Below the pieces are notes generated by a model that had not been told where the DNA came from, ran no database searches, and saw nothing but the letters and a program-made list of their open reading frames with translations. This document shows positions 11,340 through 24,133 of a DNA stretch of 64,000 bases, piece by piece. The DNA is from Agelaius tricolor (Eukaryota; Chordata; Aves; Passeriformes; Icteridae). The position numbers and the translations under genes were made by a program. The stretch is taken from contig JALJCS010000037.1 of assembly GCA_023055355.1 (NCBI GenBank), positions 1,674,001 to 1,738,000 of the forward strand, read 5' to 3'. The first letter of the stretch is position 1. Each line of letters starts with the position of its first letter.

Positions 11340-14300
11340 CCCATGTTTCTGACCGTGCTCCATGGCCATTGTCCAGGGAAAAGCCCAATGGGTGTCTGGC
11401 AGCACTGCCCCCAGCCCTGGGTGGTGCTCATGGTGCTGAGTGGGATCAGAGGGGCTGGGAGTGAAGCTCAGAGCTCACACAGGCTCAGTTGGAGACATTC
11501 TGGTATTTCTTTGCCCATTCCTGCACTGCCTCTCCTCATCCCTGCTCCTGGAGCCTGCTGGGTGTGAGCTGGGCTTCCAGTGCAAGAAGGGATGGGGTCA
11601 TGTGCTGCAAATTTTCAGGGATGTCAGTTAGTTTTGAAGCTGAACTGCTGTGAACTCAATTTGCCAATTTGGCAAGTGCTGTGGGCAATATCGGGATGTA
11701 ATTTAATTAAGCTCTCCCCTTTTTATAGAGTTCAGGGAGCATTTGCCTACTAATTTTAGCACTAGGTTTGCTCCAGCTTTACTCTGGACACAGATTCACA
11801 AATCATGACGTTGTTAATCTCTACCAGTCAACAGTTTATTAATTTGCTGAGGACCACAGAAGAATATAATCAGTGGTTCATCAATCAAGGCTAAATCCAA
11901 CAAATGTTCCAGGCAGGTACTGAGCATAAAATATACATGCAGCCTTGTAAGCAATTAATACATCACAGAGCTGGAGCTGAGTGGCTCAACCAGGGAGCAG
12001 CACAAATCTCAAAGATTTCTTATTCCTTTTATGTATAATCATCATCTGTTACCAGTTCCTTCATGCCCTTAGTATGGCTTCCAGTAATTCTGAGAGGACT
12101 GGGATGCATTTATCTCTGGGATTTTAGTGGTGTGGGCTCTGCCATCACCTAATTGTTTGGCCTTAAAAGGTCTCAGTTAAAAAGTTGATGGTGGATTGCT
12201 CATAGCTCGTGCTGGAGCCTGGCTGAGTCTCCTTGGGCTGATTTTGGGGATGAATGAGTGAGTTGCTTATCCCAGTTAAAATCCTCCTTTTTAGGCATCA
12301 CCTGAAGACCCTAAAACATCTCCAGCAGGATTCCCACCTACAGGGGTGGCAGCCCACCTCAATGGGATCCCTTTTTCCCCCATCTCGTGGTTTTCTGTTG
12401 GTTTTGTGTGTACCCAGTAGATGGCATGAGTGCATTAAGGGTTTCTGCAGTTCTTTTCTTATCGGAGGCCTTTTTTTATTCAGGTAATTTTAAGAATTAT
12501 CAGCTGCAACCTTGCCAAGACCTTGGCATGGCTAAGTGGAGCCTTGTGTTTGAGCCCTAACATAACCAAACAGGCCCCAAGCTCTAGAAAACCTGCTGCC
12601 ATGCTGCTTTTTCTCGCTGCACTCTTGAACTGCTGATGGATCTGGTCAAGCTGTGGGAATTTCCCAAAAAAACCAAATTCCAGTGAATTTCTCTGAATCC
12701 AGTGACTGCACCTTGAGTCCCATATGTGTTTTGCACCATCTTGCAGGGATCACAGCAAACCAGGAGAAAGTGTGCTAGAGGAATAATTCAGACTATATCC
12801 TCTAAAGGAAATATTGCTGAACTTTCCTGCTGGCACTGTGGTAGCTGCACAGCCTGGAGGGAGGATGCTGAAGGAGGGAAAATGCTTAACCCTCATGTGT
12901 TGGTGATTTATAATTTGAGATGAAAACCTGTGAATTGGCCCTGAGAGACTGAAGGAAACACCTGCATCATGGCTTAAATTCAGGTTTCCCCAGCTGTCTC
13001 TCAGATTGGCTTTGCTCCCTGGTGCCAGTCCTCTCACCCACCTGAGGAGAAGGGGGGTTGCTTCCATGTATTATCCCATAACCAAGTGTATTTTTGAGCC
13101 TAGAAAGGCAGGGTTGCAGCCTTATTGAAAATAAGAGGGGTGAGGTTTTCCCCCAAAGGAATGGGAGCTTTGGTCTTAGCACATGATGAGCTGGGCAAGG
13201 AGGTGCTCTGTTCTCTCCCAGTGCATTTTGGCATCCTCAGCATCACTGCAGGAGGAGGCAGCAGCAGGTCCAGGTGTCTGAGCCCCATGGTGCCTCCAGG
13301 ATGGGGTCTCCTCACTGTGAGGAACACCTGGAGCAGCAGAAGGGCATGAGCTGCCTCACTGGGGGTGAGGAAGGCAGCTCGGGGTCCTGGGCCAAGGATT
13401 AGCAGAATGAGTTCCTTGTTTGATTCAGGTGTGAGAGCCTGACTGCAGCAGGGGGCAGGGGTGTGGGCTGGTGGTTCTGCAGCATCTGTGTGCCTGCAGA
13501 GGCTGGTGAGTTAGTTCCTTCAGCCACATTAGAGTGCTGCAGGAGCCAAGGGTGTTGCAGGTGGGTGTGGAAGGGCTAAAGCAGGGCTGTGCTGCAGGAG
13601 CCATCCCACCTTGGGAGAGCCTTACCCAGCCTGGCACTGGGTGCTGCTGTTCTGTACAGACATGAAACCCTGCTCATCCTCACAGCCTCAGGTGCCTCTG
13701 GCAGAGATTTATTTCTAGTCTGAGCAAGAAAGCAGTGCTGTTTGCCTACAAGAATGACCTGAGCTGTTCCTCCCTGTGATGGTGGGTCAGCCCTTCACAA
13801 AGGAGGGGATTTGGCTCAGCAGGATGCAGGAGGGAGAACATCTACCAGAGAGCCACTTAATGAAGTTGTGGCTTGCAGTGACACTGGTGTGGTGTTGGTC
13901 CCAGCCTTCTTAGACGCAGAAGGAGGAGAAATTTGGCATGGTTCACACAGCTATATAAGCCTTAGCACAGCTTGTTTGGGGCTAATCCTTGCCTTGCTCT
14001 CTCCCCCCTCAGAATGATGGTGAGTTCCTCACTGCTGCAGAGTGTGGCAGAGAAATGGCTTAATTTAGCAGTGTAAGTGATTTGGGGAGAAATGGGATTA
14101 GAAATGAAGGAGCAGAGCAGTGGTTCCTGCTTTTGTCTCCTCCTTCCAGCACAAGTGCCATGGTTTTGCATGGGAAACATTTATGGAAGCCACTCAGAAG
14201 TGGCTTAGAGACCATGGAGAGATTCTTTAAAATTATGTGGGTGATGCTGAGACCTTTTTTTATTTTTTTTCCTGGGGGGAAATGGGGTGATTGGGAGTTT

Positions 14301-15522
14301 CAGCAAAAACCAAATTGCTGTGCAGAAATGCCTCACACACGTGAAAATTCCAAAATACTTTGGTTCAAAACATTTCCTTTCTATAAAGAGGAGGGAAATG
14401 TTTAATTCCACCGTTATCATCTGGAGCTTTGTTTTATATTGCCTTATCCCAGTGTACAGCCTGAAATAAAAACAAAATTAGGTGATGGAAACCAAAACAT
14501 TTCAACCTTGTCAAAATTAAATGCTCTCCTAATTTCCCAATGAGTTTTGAGATGTAATTGATGGAATCCCACAAAGCACTTAAGCTTCATCAAATCTGCA
14601 TTTTTCTGACAGACAATTGTTCATTGAAAAATAAAAACTTTCCCATCCCTGCCTTGAGAGGCACCTAGCTAATTATGGGAGAGATGCACACCAGGGGGGG
14701 AGATGAGGAAACCAGGCTCTCCTAATCCCTTTAAAGTCTCACTAGCTCCCAGGAGCAGGAGCTGACTCCTTTTTGCACATTGTGGTTGGAAGCAGAAGCC
14801 CCCTGAGCTCAACAGCAAGCCCTCCCTCCTAGGAACCTGTGGTTTTGGATGTTATCTCATTAATCCAGGTAAATACCTGTGCTGAAAATGGGATTTGAGG
14901 AGCAAAGGGAGGAGGCTGTTGGGGTCAGTGTTGGTGGTGGGTGGGAGCAAACCATCCACCTGCCTTTGCTTTGGACCTGGTGGGCAAGGGGTGGCTGGTT
15001 TAAAGTAATGGAATAGCTCAGGAAGCACCAAGGTGAGCTGGAGGTCTCTGCCTGCACAGGGAAGGAGAGGTTTGGATGATAAAAGCCCTGTTTGGATGAT
15101 GAAAGCTCTGTTTTCTCCAGCAGTGGCTTTTTCAGCAGCATTCCTTGAGGTCATGGCCAGTGCCCCTCTGCTCCTCAGCAGACCTGGGTGCTCCAGTCTG
15201 TGATCCCAGCTGGCTGGGGCTGTGGGATTGGTTTGGGATACAGGATTTGGTCTGTAGGGTTGATGCTGGGCTGCACCCTGATGGCTGAGTCAGCTGGGAC
15301 ACAGGTTGAATTTCTGTTTTCCTGAAGGTTTTTGGAGGTGCCAGCTTCTGCTGTGACTGACAATGCCCTGACAGGCAGGAGATGCCAGCACACCCCAAAA
15401 TGGGCTGTTGGTGACTGCTGGAAGGGAAGCAGATTTCCTTGCTGCAGGAACACTTCTTCCTGTGTGCAAGGCATCCCACCAGCTGCTTGAAACAAATCCC
15501 TCCCTCTTGGGACTGAGGTGAA

Positions 15523-15523
<1 letters not shown>

Positions 15524-15571
<48 letters not shown>
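15524..15571. repeat. (CA)n microsatellite
   Basis: About 24 uninterrupted CA units follow GAAGA. Confidence 0.98.
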
Positions 15572-15576
<5 letters not shown>

Positions 15577-16925
15577 GACTTGCAGGGTTCACTGCAGTGG
15601 TGGGCAGAGGTGAGGAGATGCTGCCTCATCTCCCCCATGCCACTTTCACAGCAGGACCAGGCTGAGAAGCACAAGCAGCGTGTTCTCAGGAGCCTGCAAG
15701 ACAGATGGGTTTGATTTTTCTGAGGCTAAAATAATGATTGATGATCTTTAAAGGGAAAAGGAAGCAAGGGAAAAGGAGGGGGGCAGGGGGAAGAGTGGGA
15801 AGATAATGACTGTTATTTCAGAAAATGGTTGTAATGTTCCCCTCTGGGAAGGATGTTCCCCCCTCAGTGGGGTGTCAGGAAGGGCTTTGCCACAGCTGGG
15901 GTTGGTGGGGACATCCATGCCCTGAGGAGGCTCTGGAGAGCCCTTTAGCAATCAGCATTTTGGCCCTTTTTTATCAAAATATTGGGAGAGGAGGGATGAA
16001 TCTCACACACAGAGAACTGAGCAGCATACAGCCAGGCTCTGTCCTGCTGCTGCTGAGGAGCTTTGCTCACCAGGGGCCTTCTGGGTCAAGAAAACAAGGC
16101 AGAATAAGCTGGAATTGTCCATATATATTTATATGGACACAGAGGGGTTTACTGCATTTGTATCATTTCTGAGCTCCAACAAGCAAATAAACACATGCCA
16201 GTGCATAGACAGGAGCTCATTAAAATGCTGGCACTTGCTTGTACCTTAGCAGTGTCTGGGATTAATGTTTTTGTCTCATGCTGAGGAGGTTCCTCAGTGA
16301 GGACTCGGCACAAAGGGGGGTCATTAGGGCCTTTGGAAATGCTCCTCAGTGCTCTGTGGCACTGAGCCACCAGCTGATTGTGCTGCCCCAGGCCAGCAGT
16401 GCTAGGGATGCAGCCTGGGGTCCTGGGTCTCACTTCTGCAGGCATCCAGGCATGAGAATGGTGCCTGGAGCAGCACTGGGAGTGGGGTTTGGTGGCAGCT
16501 TCCCTTCATCTGTACCCAGAGCATCACCTGCAGCACCTGACACAGAAGGCTCTGACTAGAAGGCTGCTGTTGTGGAGAAAACAGAGTGGAATAACAAAAA
16601 GGGCAGTTTACTCTCCACAGAAACACTTAATAAAGTATTCTGTTTTTTTAAACTTAATAATGGAGGAGAGGAGCTGAGCTGAGCAGCTCTGGCAGGCAGC
16701 TCAGATGGAGGAGAGTGGACGTGCTCCCACCTGGGGGATCTGTGTCAGTAATGATTTGCCTTCCAGTGACCCCTCACCCATCTTGCTGCTAACGAGCTTT
16801 GCAAACGAGAAAGCGAGCAAAGGCTCCTTTTTTTACTTTACATGAGCAGAGACATGGCCAGGTATTTAATTTCCTAAGGCACAGTCTCACACAGGTTCTG
16901 GTTCCTTCCCCCAGAGGTGATCCTC

Positions 16926-17290
16926 TGTGACCGTGTTCTGACTGGGGAAGAGACGAGGATCTGACTCCATGTTTCAGAAGGCTTGATTTAGTATTTTAAT
17001 ATATATATAGTACATTGAAACTATACTAAAAGAATAGAAGAAAGGATTTCATCAGAAGGCTGGCTAAGAATAGAAAAAGAAAGAATGATAACAAAGGTTA
17101 TCACTGTCCGAGCCAGCTGGGCTGTGATTGGCCATTAATTAGAAACAACCACATGAGCCCAATCCCAGATGCACCTGATGCATTCCACAGCAGCAGATAA
17201 CCATTGGTTACATTTTGTTCCTGAGGCCTCTCAGCTTCTCAGGAGGGAAAATCCTAAGGAAAGGATTTTTCATAAAAGATGTGTGTGCCA
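16926..17290 (-). mobile_element. Solo LTR, family B copy 1 (6-bp target duplication)
   Basis: This 365-bp element has the family ends (TGTGACCGTGTTC on the left, TCATAAAAGATGTGTGTGCCA on the right, with TG..CA termini). It is flanked by perfect ATCCTC repeats at 16920-16925 and 17291-17296. A 6-bp duplication fits class II/ERVK-type integration. TATA-like and AATAAA signals read on the minus strand. Confidence 0.88.
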
Positions 17291-18804
17291 ATCCTCCTGC
17301 TGTTGTGTTTGCTCTGGCCATGCTGGGGATGCTGCTGGTGCTGCTGGCAGAGGAGCTGTGCCCAGCCCTGGTGGCAGGAGGCCACACGGTGCCACACACT
17401 GCACTGGGGTGACACCAGTGGGCACAGGCACATCCCATTTTGTGCTTCCAAACCACAGCCCCTGTGTGTTGGTGAGGCTGGATCTGGTGTATTCCCAGGG
17501 CTGGCTGTGGGCATGTGGCATCAGGCCCTGCCAAATCTGCCACTCCGTGGTGTCACCTTGGAGATGTCATTTAAAAGCGAAAAAAGCCTGTTTTGCAAAA
17601 CAACAGATAAAAATAGCACTTCCTATTCAGCACATCCATTCCTTGGGAGTACTCAAAATTCATTTGCTGACTGCAATCACAGGAATAAGGACCTGTGTGT
17701 GCTCTGGGATGGGAGGGGATGGGCTGGTGTCCAACTGTGCCATCAGCCAAATGTGGAGCTGCTGGTGGCTCCCTCTCCTCAGACCCCTTGGCAGCAGCAG
17801 GGTCAGAGCATTGGAGTGAGGGTCATGTTTAGCCTTCAGGACCTGTGTTATCAGTGCTGACACACAACAAGAAAAGAAAGTTTTCTTTTCCAATGCCAAG
17901 AGCAATTTTCAGGGTTGTCTGTCGGCACAGAGAAATCAGTTCGCTTCTGCATAGATGGAGTGGATTTGCAGGACCGTGGAATTATATTTGTATGGTAACA
18001 GCTTCTCCTTGGATTTTGAGCAGACCATGAGCTGGAGTCTCCCCCTTTTAGTCTCCTCTAAAAGGTCTCCTTTTCCTCTCCCTAGCATGGATTAAGCACC
18101 AGACCCTTTTCCCAAGCTCTGAGCTGTATTTCCTGGTCAGCTCCATGGCTAAAGGACGGGCTGGGAATTGGAAGTGAATGCAATATGAGTCTAACATGGT
18201 GAACCACAAACTGCTTTTTATTTTCAATCTCTCTGTGGGATCCCTATGCTTCTGTGGCTCAATAAATCCATGTGTGGATGAGGGGTGTGCAGAGGTGTTT
18301 GCCCAGGACCTGCTGGGGCACCAGCTTTCCTCCCACCAGGGTGGGACGTGCCACCTGTGTTCTCCCAGACAGAGTTATTGACCCAGCTGCTTATTGATTT
18401 TGTAATCATTTTCCAACAGAGCCCCCCGTCCTGTGTCACTGCCAAGGCAGATTGCAAATTGAACTGCACCTAAATTGATGGGGCATTGATTAAAACTCAC
18501 CGTAATTATTGGTTCTCTGCTGCCCAAGCCAGGCAAATCAATGTCAGCAAGAACAGATCTGCTCCTTTAGAAAAGCACTGTGTACACAGGGTGAGTGCTG
18601 GCTTTCCAAGCCCATCCAGAAGCCCAAGCTGATCCATCAGGGAGTCAGGATTAGCACAAACTGCCTTTTTCCACAGGCATTTCTGACTCCTGTGGGCATG
18701 TACATAGCTACACTCAAATGGACTTGAGTTTTCCCCCACTCTGATCTATTGGTGGGGCATCCCAATGGGAAATCCTCTGCTCCAGGGGCAGGGAGGTGTA
18801 TTAC

Positions 18805-18970
18805 AAAGATTTATAAGCCCAGAGAAGCTGTGGCTGCCTCAGGAAGTATCCAAGGCCAGGCTGGAGAGGACTTGGAGCAACCTGGGATAGTGGGAGGCAT
18901 CCCTGCCCATGGCAGGGGAGTTGAGCTGATTTTTCAGGTCCCCTCCCACCCAAACCATTCTGTGATTTAT
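18805..18970 (+). mobile_element. CR1 LINE 3' end
   Basis: A degraded copy of the subfamily at 1425-1652: CAAGGCCAGGCTGGAGAGGA, GGGAGGCATCCCTGCCCATG and AACCATTCTGTGATTTA. Confidence 0.8.
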
Positions 18971-20254
18971 TGTGCTCAGTAATTGCTTCATCCACCTATT
19001 CATCCCTGCAAAACCCTCCGTGGAGAGGCTGGTGTTGCCTGGCCAGTACTAATTGCCAGGTTTGCTGCTTCCCCTGGCTCTCCTGGGCAAGGACACATCC
19101 TGAAGTTGCATGGATGCTCCCAAAGCTTTCTGTCCCTGAAGAGCTCTGTGCTGCAGCTGACTGGAGAGCCAGCTCTGCTCTGAGCAGGGATGGATGTGGA
19201 GAGACAGGAGTGCTTTCTTTTGCAAATGCTGTGCTGAGCTGTTTGCCTGCTGTAATTAATGACTATTAGAATGCGTAATTATGAACTGAAAGGAAACACG
19301 TTTTGTGGTGGTTACGAGCCAAAACTGGAGGAATATCCCAAGGGTGGCCTCAAGCAGAGCAGGATGAAGGGAAGGAACTTGCTGACCTACTAACCCAGTC
19401 ACAGGGAAAGAACCATCCTCTTCCTCTGTGGGCTGGAGAAGGTGCTGAGCTCAGCACATGGGTCCATGCCAAGGCAAGAATTCCAAGTGACAGCTGTGAC
19501 TGATCCTCTGGCTGTGATCCTGCAGCTCCTGCTGCCTTCAGCACCCTGGAATATCCCACAGGATCTCCAGAACCTGGGCAGAGCCCTGTCCCCCCATCCC
19601 TGTGGATGTGGGAGAGCAGCAGAGGGGAGGATGCAGTGAAGCAGAGATGCTGTTTGCAGCCAGAGCTCCCCGTGCCCTCCAGGGAGATCCTCTCTGCCAA
19701 ATTGCACAGCTCTGCTCTTACAGCAGACAAGGAGGAGAGCACAGGAGATAAGAGCTGCATCTGCAGATTCACAGACACTCATCCTGGTGCTGTTTCCCAG
19801 GCAGCTCCAAGGTGGTGGAAAGCACAGATTATTCTGTGTCCTCTCCTCCTTCATTGTTCTGTGGATACATCTGGAAAGGCTCCTGCTCCCAAGTCTTCTG
19901 CTGCTTCCTGCTGCTAATTGCAGAGCTGTGTCTTTGGGACCTTGCCTGCTCTGCAAGGATGGACAGCATCCCATTCCAGAGCCCTTTGCTGCCAGGATCC
20001 TTTGGATGGAAATCCTTGTTCCTTCCCTTCTCACCTTACCTGGTGTTCCCAAGGATGCTGCTGAGGTTTGCAAACTTCAGAGCTGAGGGCACAGGAGGCA
20101 GTGAGGGATCTGAGGGACAGCTGGCACAGAGATCAGCACATCCCAGTTGCTGCAGGTGGGGCAGAAGCAGTTTTGATGCTGCTGCTGCAAGGAAGTGGCA
20201 CGGGGTTTCCAGGAGGTGGAGAGAAAGATGGGGATGAACCTTACAGCAGGGCAG

Positions 20255-20515
20255 GACAAGTGTGATGGTTTAAAACTGAAGGAATGGAGGTTTAGATCAA
20301 ATGTTAGGATTAAATTCTCCCCTGTGAGGGAGATGAGGCCCTGGCACAGGGTGCCCAGAGCAGCTGTGGCTGCCCCTGGATCCCTGGCAGTGCCCAAGGC
20401 CAGGCTGGAGCAGCCTGGGACAGTGGGAGGTGTCCCTGCCATGGCAGTAGGGTTGGAACTGGATGGTCTTGAGAGGTCTGTTCCAACCCACACAGTCTAG
20501 GATTCTGTGATGGCT
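20255..20515 (+). mobile_element. CR1 LINE 3' end
   Basis: It includes GTGATGGTTTAAAACTGAAG upstream of the usual GGCCCTGGCACAGGGTGCCC block, and ends GGATTCTGTGATGG. It retains more of the CR1 body than the other copies of its subfamily. Confidence 0.85.
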
Positions 20516-21592
20516 GAGTGGGCCAGGAGTCCCTAAAGCCCCTTTCTGCTGTCCCTGTTTGCTTTTTAAATAGCCAAGAGTGAGTGAGGCTCAGGAGCCC
20601 ATCTCCTATCAGGACCCTGCCAATGTCAGTGCGCACAAAGTCCAGGGTCTCCTGAACTTTTATTAATATGTACAGCATTTTGCTCACATAGAAAACTGAT
20701 TTTCTTTTTTAAGCACAAAGTATGGTAGTTTTATAGCCTTTCTTCAGCTTGACAGAGGCCATTTATAAGCTGCCTTCATCACAACCTGTGCTATCTACAG
20801 TCTAACTCATCTTCAAGAAATTCCATAATGCATTTTTAATTGTGAGCTGCTCCCAGACAAGATTTATTTAGTTTTTCAAGGACTGGCCTTTTTGTTGTTG
20901 TTTGTGTGCATGTCTGTTTGGTGAAAAGGGATAAATAACAAAAATTAAAATGTGCTTTAATCTGGGTGACAATTTATCCATGGCATTTGCCATCTGCTGG
21001 CTTTTATCTTTTGGGGCAAGGAAAACAAGCTGGGGAACTGGAATTAGAAATTAGAGCCATGGTTCCCTCAGCTGTGGAAAACTGATGAACCTGGGCTGCC
21101 ATCCTGGCTGCCCCTGCCCCTGCTCCTGCTTCTGCCATGGGCTGGTCCTGCCCATAGCGGGCATCAAGATCCCTTTGGGCACGATGCCAGGGCCGTGCTT
21201 GCTGACCTGCCTGCCATGGGTTGAGATGGATTTCTAGGTCATTCCCGAGCACTGAGATGGTTCTATGGGCTGGTCCCAGGTGTGGAGGTGTTTATTTTTG
21301 GGTTGCACTGGATTTTGGAGGAGCAGGGAGCAAATACAGAAGGTTGTGAAGTTTTACCTCAAACTGGCTTGAGGCTTTATGGCTGTGTAGTTTTGCTGCC
21401 CCAAGGATTTCACCCTCTTGCAGAGGGAGGATGAGGGGGAAGACACTGGCAGCAGAACAAATACTTGCACCTTTCCCAAGGATTGTGTGAGATGATGCAG
21501 GGCTACCCCATCCATCACTCAGGACAAACTCACCTCCTTCAGCTGGAATGGGAGTTCAGGAGCACTGGCCCTGGGATGGGCTGTGCCCTGAG

Positions 21593-21975
21593 AGTGACTG
21601 TGTTCACAGGGGTCTGAGGATGAGGGAAGAGACGAGGATCTGACTCCATGTTTCAGAAGGCTGATTTATTATTTTATGATATATATTATATTAAAACTAT
21701 ACCAAAAGAATAGAAGAAAGGATTTCATCAGAAGGCTGGCTAAGAATAGAAAAAGAAAGAATCATAACAAAAGCTTGTGGCTTGGACAGAGTCCGAGCCG
21801 GCTGGACTGTGATTGGCCATTAATTAAAAGCAACCACATGAGACCAATCCCAGACGCACCTGTTGCATTCCACAGCAGCAGATAACCATTGGTTACATTT
21901 TGTTCCTGAGGCCTCTCAGCTTTTCAGGAGGAAAAATCCTAAGGAAAGGATTTTCCATAAAAGATGTCTGCAACA
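21593..21975 (-). mobile_element. Solo LTR, family B copy 2, 76 bp upstream of an ASTN2 exon
   Basis: The same family as the copies at 16.9, 34.0, 40.2 and 44.1 kb. A direct repeat CCCTGAG lies on both sides (21586-21592 and 21976-21982); identity runs to nine bases because the next two also agree. The first TG appears mutated to AG. The splice acceptor AG of the following ASTN2 exon is at 22050-22051. Confidence 0.88.
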
Positions 21976-22051
21976 CCCTGAGAGGCACAGGGACGCCAGG
22001 GTGGAGGAGGCTGAGCCCAGGTGACCTTTCCTGTGTCCTGTCTCTCTGCAG

Positions 22052-22218
22052 TGCCCCGAGGACCTGCGGCCCATGAAGGATGGCACTGGTTGCTACGATT
22101 ACTCCAAAGGGATCGACTGCTCCGACGGCTTCAACGGCGGCTGCGAGCAGCTCTGCCTGCAGCAGACCCTGCCCCTGCCCCACGACCCCTCATCCAGCAC
22201 CATCTTCATGTTCTGTGG
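22052..22218 (+). CDS. ASTN2: ASTN2 internal exon (end of EGF-like 2, start of EGF-like 3)
   Basis: This 167-bp exon has a pyrimidine-rich acceptor (TCTCTCTGCAG) and a consensus GTGAGT donor. It begins on a codon boundary and leaves two bases of a split glycine codon. It encodes [14 protein letters not shown], which closes EGF-like module 2, then [15 protein letters not shown] and onward to IFMFCG, the start of EGF-like module 3. The regularly spaced cysteines fit an extracellular, disulfide-bonded segment. The reading is intact and matches vertebrate ASTN2 closely. The surroundings are unusual: a solo LTR ends 76 bp before the exon, leaving room only for the branch point and pyrimidine tract, and an endogenous-retrovirus remnant begins about 20 bp after it. 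Confidence 0.95.
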
Positions 22219-22238
22219 GTGAGTCCCCTCTAGGCAGT

Positions 22239-22960
22239 TGTTGTAGTTGAGATGGTCACACTACAAAGCAGCACTTCAGACTGTTTTTATTCTACCAGGC
22301 ATGCTTTTTATACATTCTTACAAAACTCATCAGCTTACTCATTGGTCAGGAAAGACAAACAAAATGCTCATTGGAACAGGCAGTTGCAGGTTTTCTCTTA
22401 TTTATCCTTGTTTCTTTCTTGGTTTCTATGTCAACAACCTTGGTAGGAAATTCTTTCAGGTGTGAACGTGGATCCTCTTATCAAACTTCTCTCTGGCTCT
22501 CAGAAGTTGCTGTAAAACCTCTTCCACAGTCAGTCCCCTCCAAGGCTCCTCAACGAGCAACCCCTTCCTATAATTATTGTTTTATAGTCTATCTTGTCTG
22601 TCCTTCAAGCTGCAGGTTATCTGTGGTTGATCACAGCCAATGTCCTTTATCCAAACACCAGCAGTTTCCATATCTGTACGTTCAAACAACACCTGCTGAT
22701 CTTGTATTGGCATGACTTGCTCTGTTGTGTGTGCTGGTAAAGCAATACCTTTGGCCATTGGAGTATTCTTGGGAATTACCAATGGTGGGCTCAAAGATTG
22801 AGCTAAAACTTTTAATTCTTCATTACAATTTGCTAAAACAAGTGATGGATAAATTATGAGCCCCAAAATTCTGCTTCTGTCTTTGCCTATAATCAAAAAT
22901 TGTCTTTTCCACAATGTTCCAGTCATTCCTGTGGGAATAACCACATGACTTTCATTCATC
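22239..22960 (-). mobile_element. Endogenous-retrovirus remnant: LTR-like part plus dUTPase/protease-region fragment
   Basis: The left part (to about 22560) looks like an LTR read on the minus strand, with GTATAAAAAGC and AGAATAAAAAC signals. The right part (22582-22959) has a 125-codon minus-strand open frame. Its N-terminal half resembles the dUTPase-like domain of class II retroviral polyproteins, and its last third resembles the lead-in to the retroviral protease. The catalytic aspartate motif of the protease is not reached. Most of the element is missing, and the direct join of LTR to this region implies a deletion. It is a fossil, not a functional gene. Confidence 0.6.
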
Positions 22961-22974
22961 TCATCTCATCCCAA

Positions 22975-23205
22975 ACTGCACCAAGGGAAATTCAGGTTGG
23001 ATATTAGGAAAACGTTTTTCACAGAAAGAGAGGTAAAGTTCTGGAATGGCTGCCCAGGGAGGTGGTGGAGTCCCCATCCCTGGGTGTGTTTAACAAAGCC
23101 TGGATGTGGCACTGGGTGCCAGGGTTCAGTTGAGGAGTTGGGGTTGGACTCGATGGTCTTGAAGGTCTCTTCCAACCCAGTGATTCTGTGAATTCTGTGA
23201 ATCTC
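22975..23205 (+). mobile_element. CR1 LINE 3' end
   Basis: It carries TTCAGGTTGGATATTAGGAA, GGCTGCCCAGGGAGGTGGTG and GTGATTCTGTGAATTCTGTG, the diagnostic CR1 tail with two copies of the terminal octamer. It directly follows the ERV remnant. Confidence 0.88.
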
Positions 23206-24071
23206 CATCCCTGCCACCTCCTGTGTCACCCATCCCAGCCCAGCCTGGAGCTGTGTCCAAGAAAAAGGCTGTTGGATGGAGCTGATTTCCAGCAGGGAAT
23301 AGAGGCACCTGGTTTTCCTGAGGGAAGTGTGAGGAGCAGTGTGAGCAGATGCACCTTCCTTCTCTCCCCCACTGTGTGACAGTACAGTGTGATCTGTGAT
23401 TCACTGTGAAGGGACCCAAAAATGGTACATAGTGTGTTGGAGGGGAAGGTGTAGGATTTGTTTAAAAAATACTACTTTTAAAATTTACTTTTTTTTTTTT
23501 TTCTCCTTCCCTTGTGCCTCCCTTAAAAATAGAGTCTCTTCCCTGATTTTGGCCAGGATCTTATAATCCTACACAGTTTAGCATTTTCTCTCAGGAAAAT
23601 CTCCCTGGCTGCAGAGTGCTCTAAAAGGAGCTCAGTGATTATCTGGCTTTATGCTGCACAGCTGCAGCCATCCATCGCCTGCCCCAGCCCCACGGCTGGC
23701 TCACACTCTCTGGCACACCCAGGAACTTACTCCATGGCCCAGTGTGACAGATTAGGATGAAGAAAGGGGGAAAAAAAAGCCCTTTTGGAAAGAAAATGCC
23801 CACAAGCAAGAAGGGGAGTGAATTGCCAGCAGTAACTCCGAGGAGCATCCGTCAAGTCCCGATGCCTGCAGGTGCAGCAAAGACCTCACACAGCTCTGAC
23901 TGCTGGGAAGAGCAGCCCAGGGAGCTCTGCCTGTGACAGCTTCTCTTTTATTTATCCCATTTTTGCTGCTTTGTTGTTTTTTTTTTCCCCCCACTACCTT
24001 TTTTATTATTGTTTAGCAGCGCAGACTGACTGAGTCACCAAAACAGAGCACATTTTCTGCTCCATGCCTGC

Positions 24072-24133
24072 AGAAGAGGTTAGAAATTCATCAGAAGGGG
24101 TTAGAAATTCATCAGAAGGGGTTAGAAATTCTT
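24072..24133. repeat. 21-bp tandem triplet
   Basis: Two and a half to three copies of GGGGTTAGAAATTCATCAGAA. Confidence 0.9.

Larger units (their letters stand above)
9303..16925. other. ASTN2 intron
   Basis: It holds the LTR at 10731-11339 and the CA repeat at 15524-15571. The rest shows no coding signature or recognisable element. Confidence 0.6.
17291..21592. other. ASTN2 intron
   Basis: Two CR1 tails (18805, 20255) are the only recognisable items. Open frames of up to 224 codons here show no family resemblance. Confidence 0.6.

Noticed and set aside
17169..17860. Overlapping plus-strand frames of 216 and 193 codons
   Set aside because: They begin inside a solo LTR and run into ordinary intron; no domain or conserved pattern is visible.
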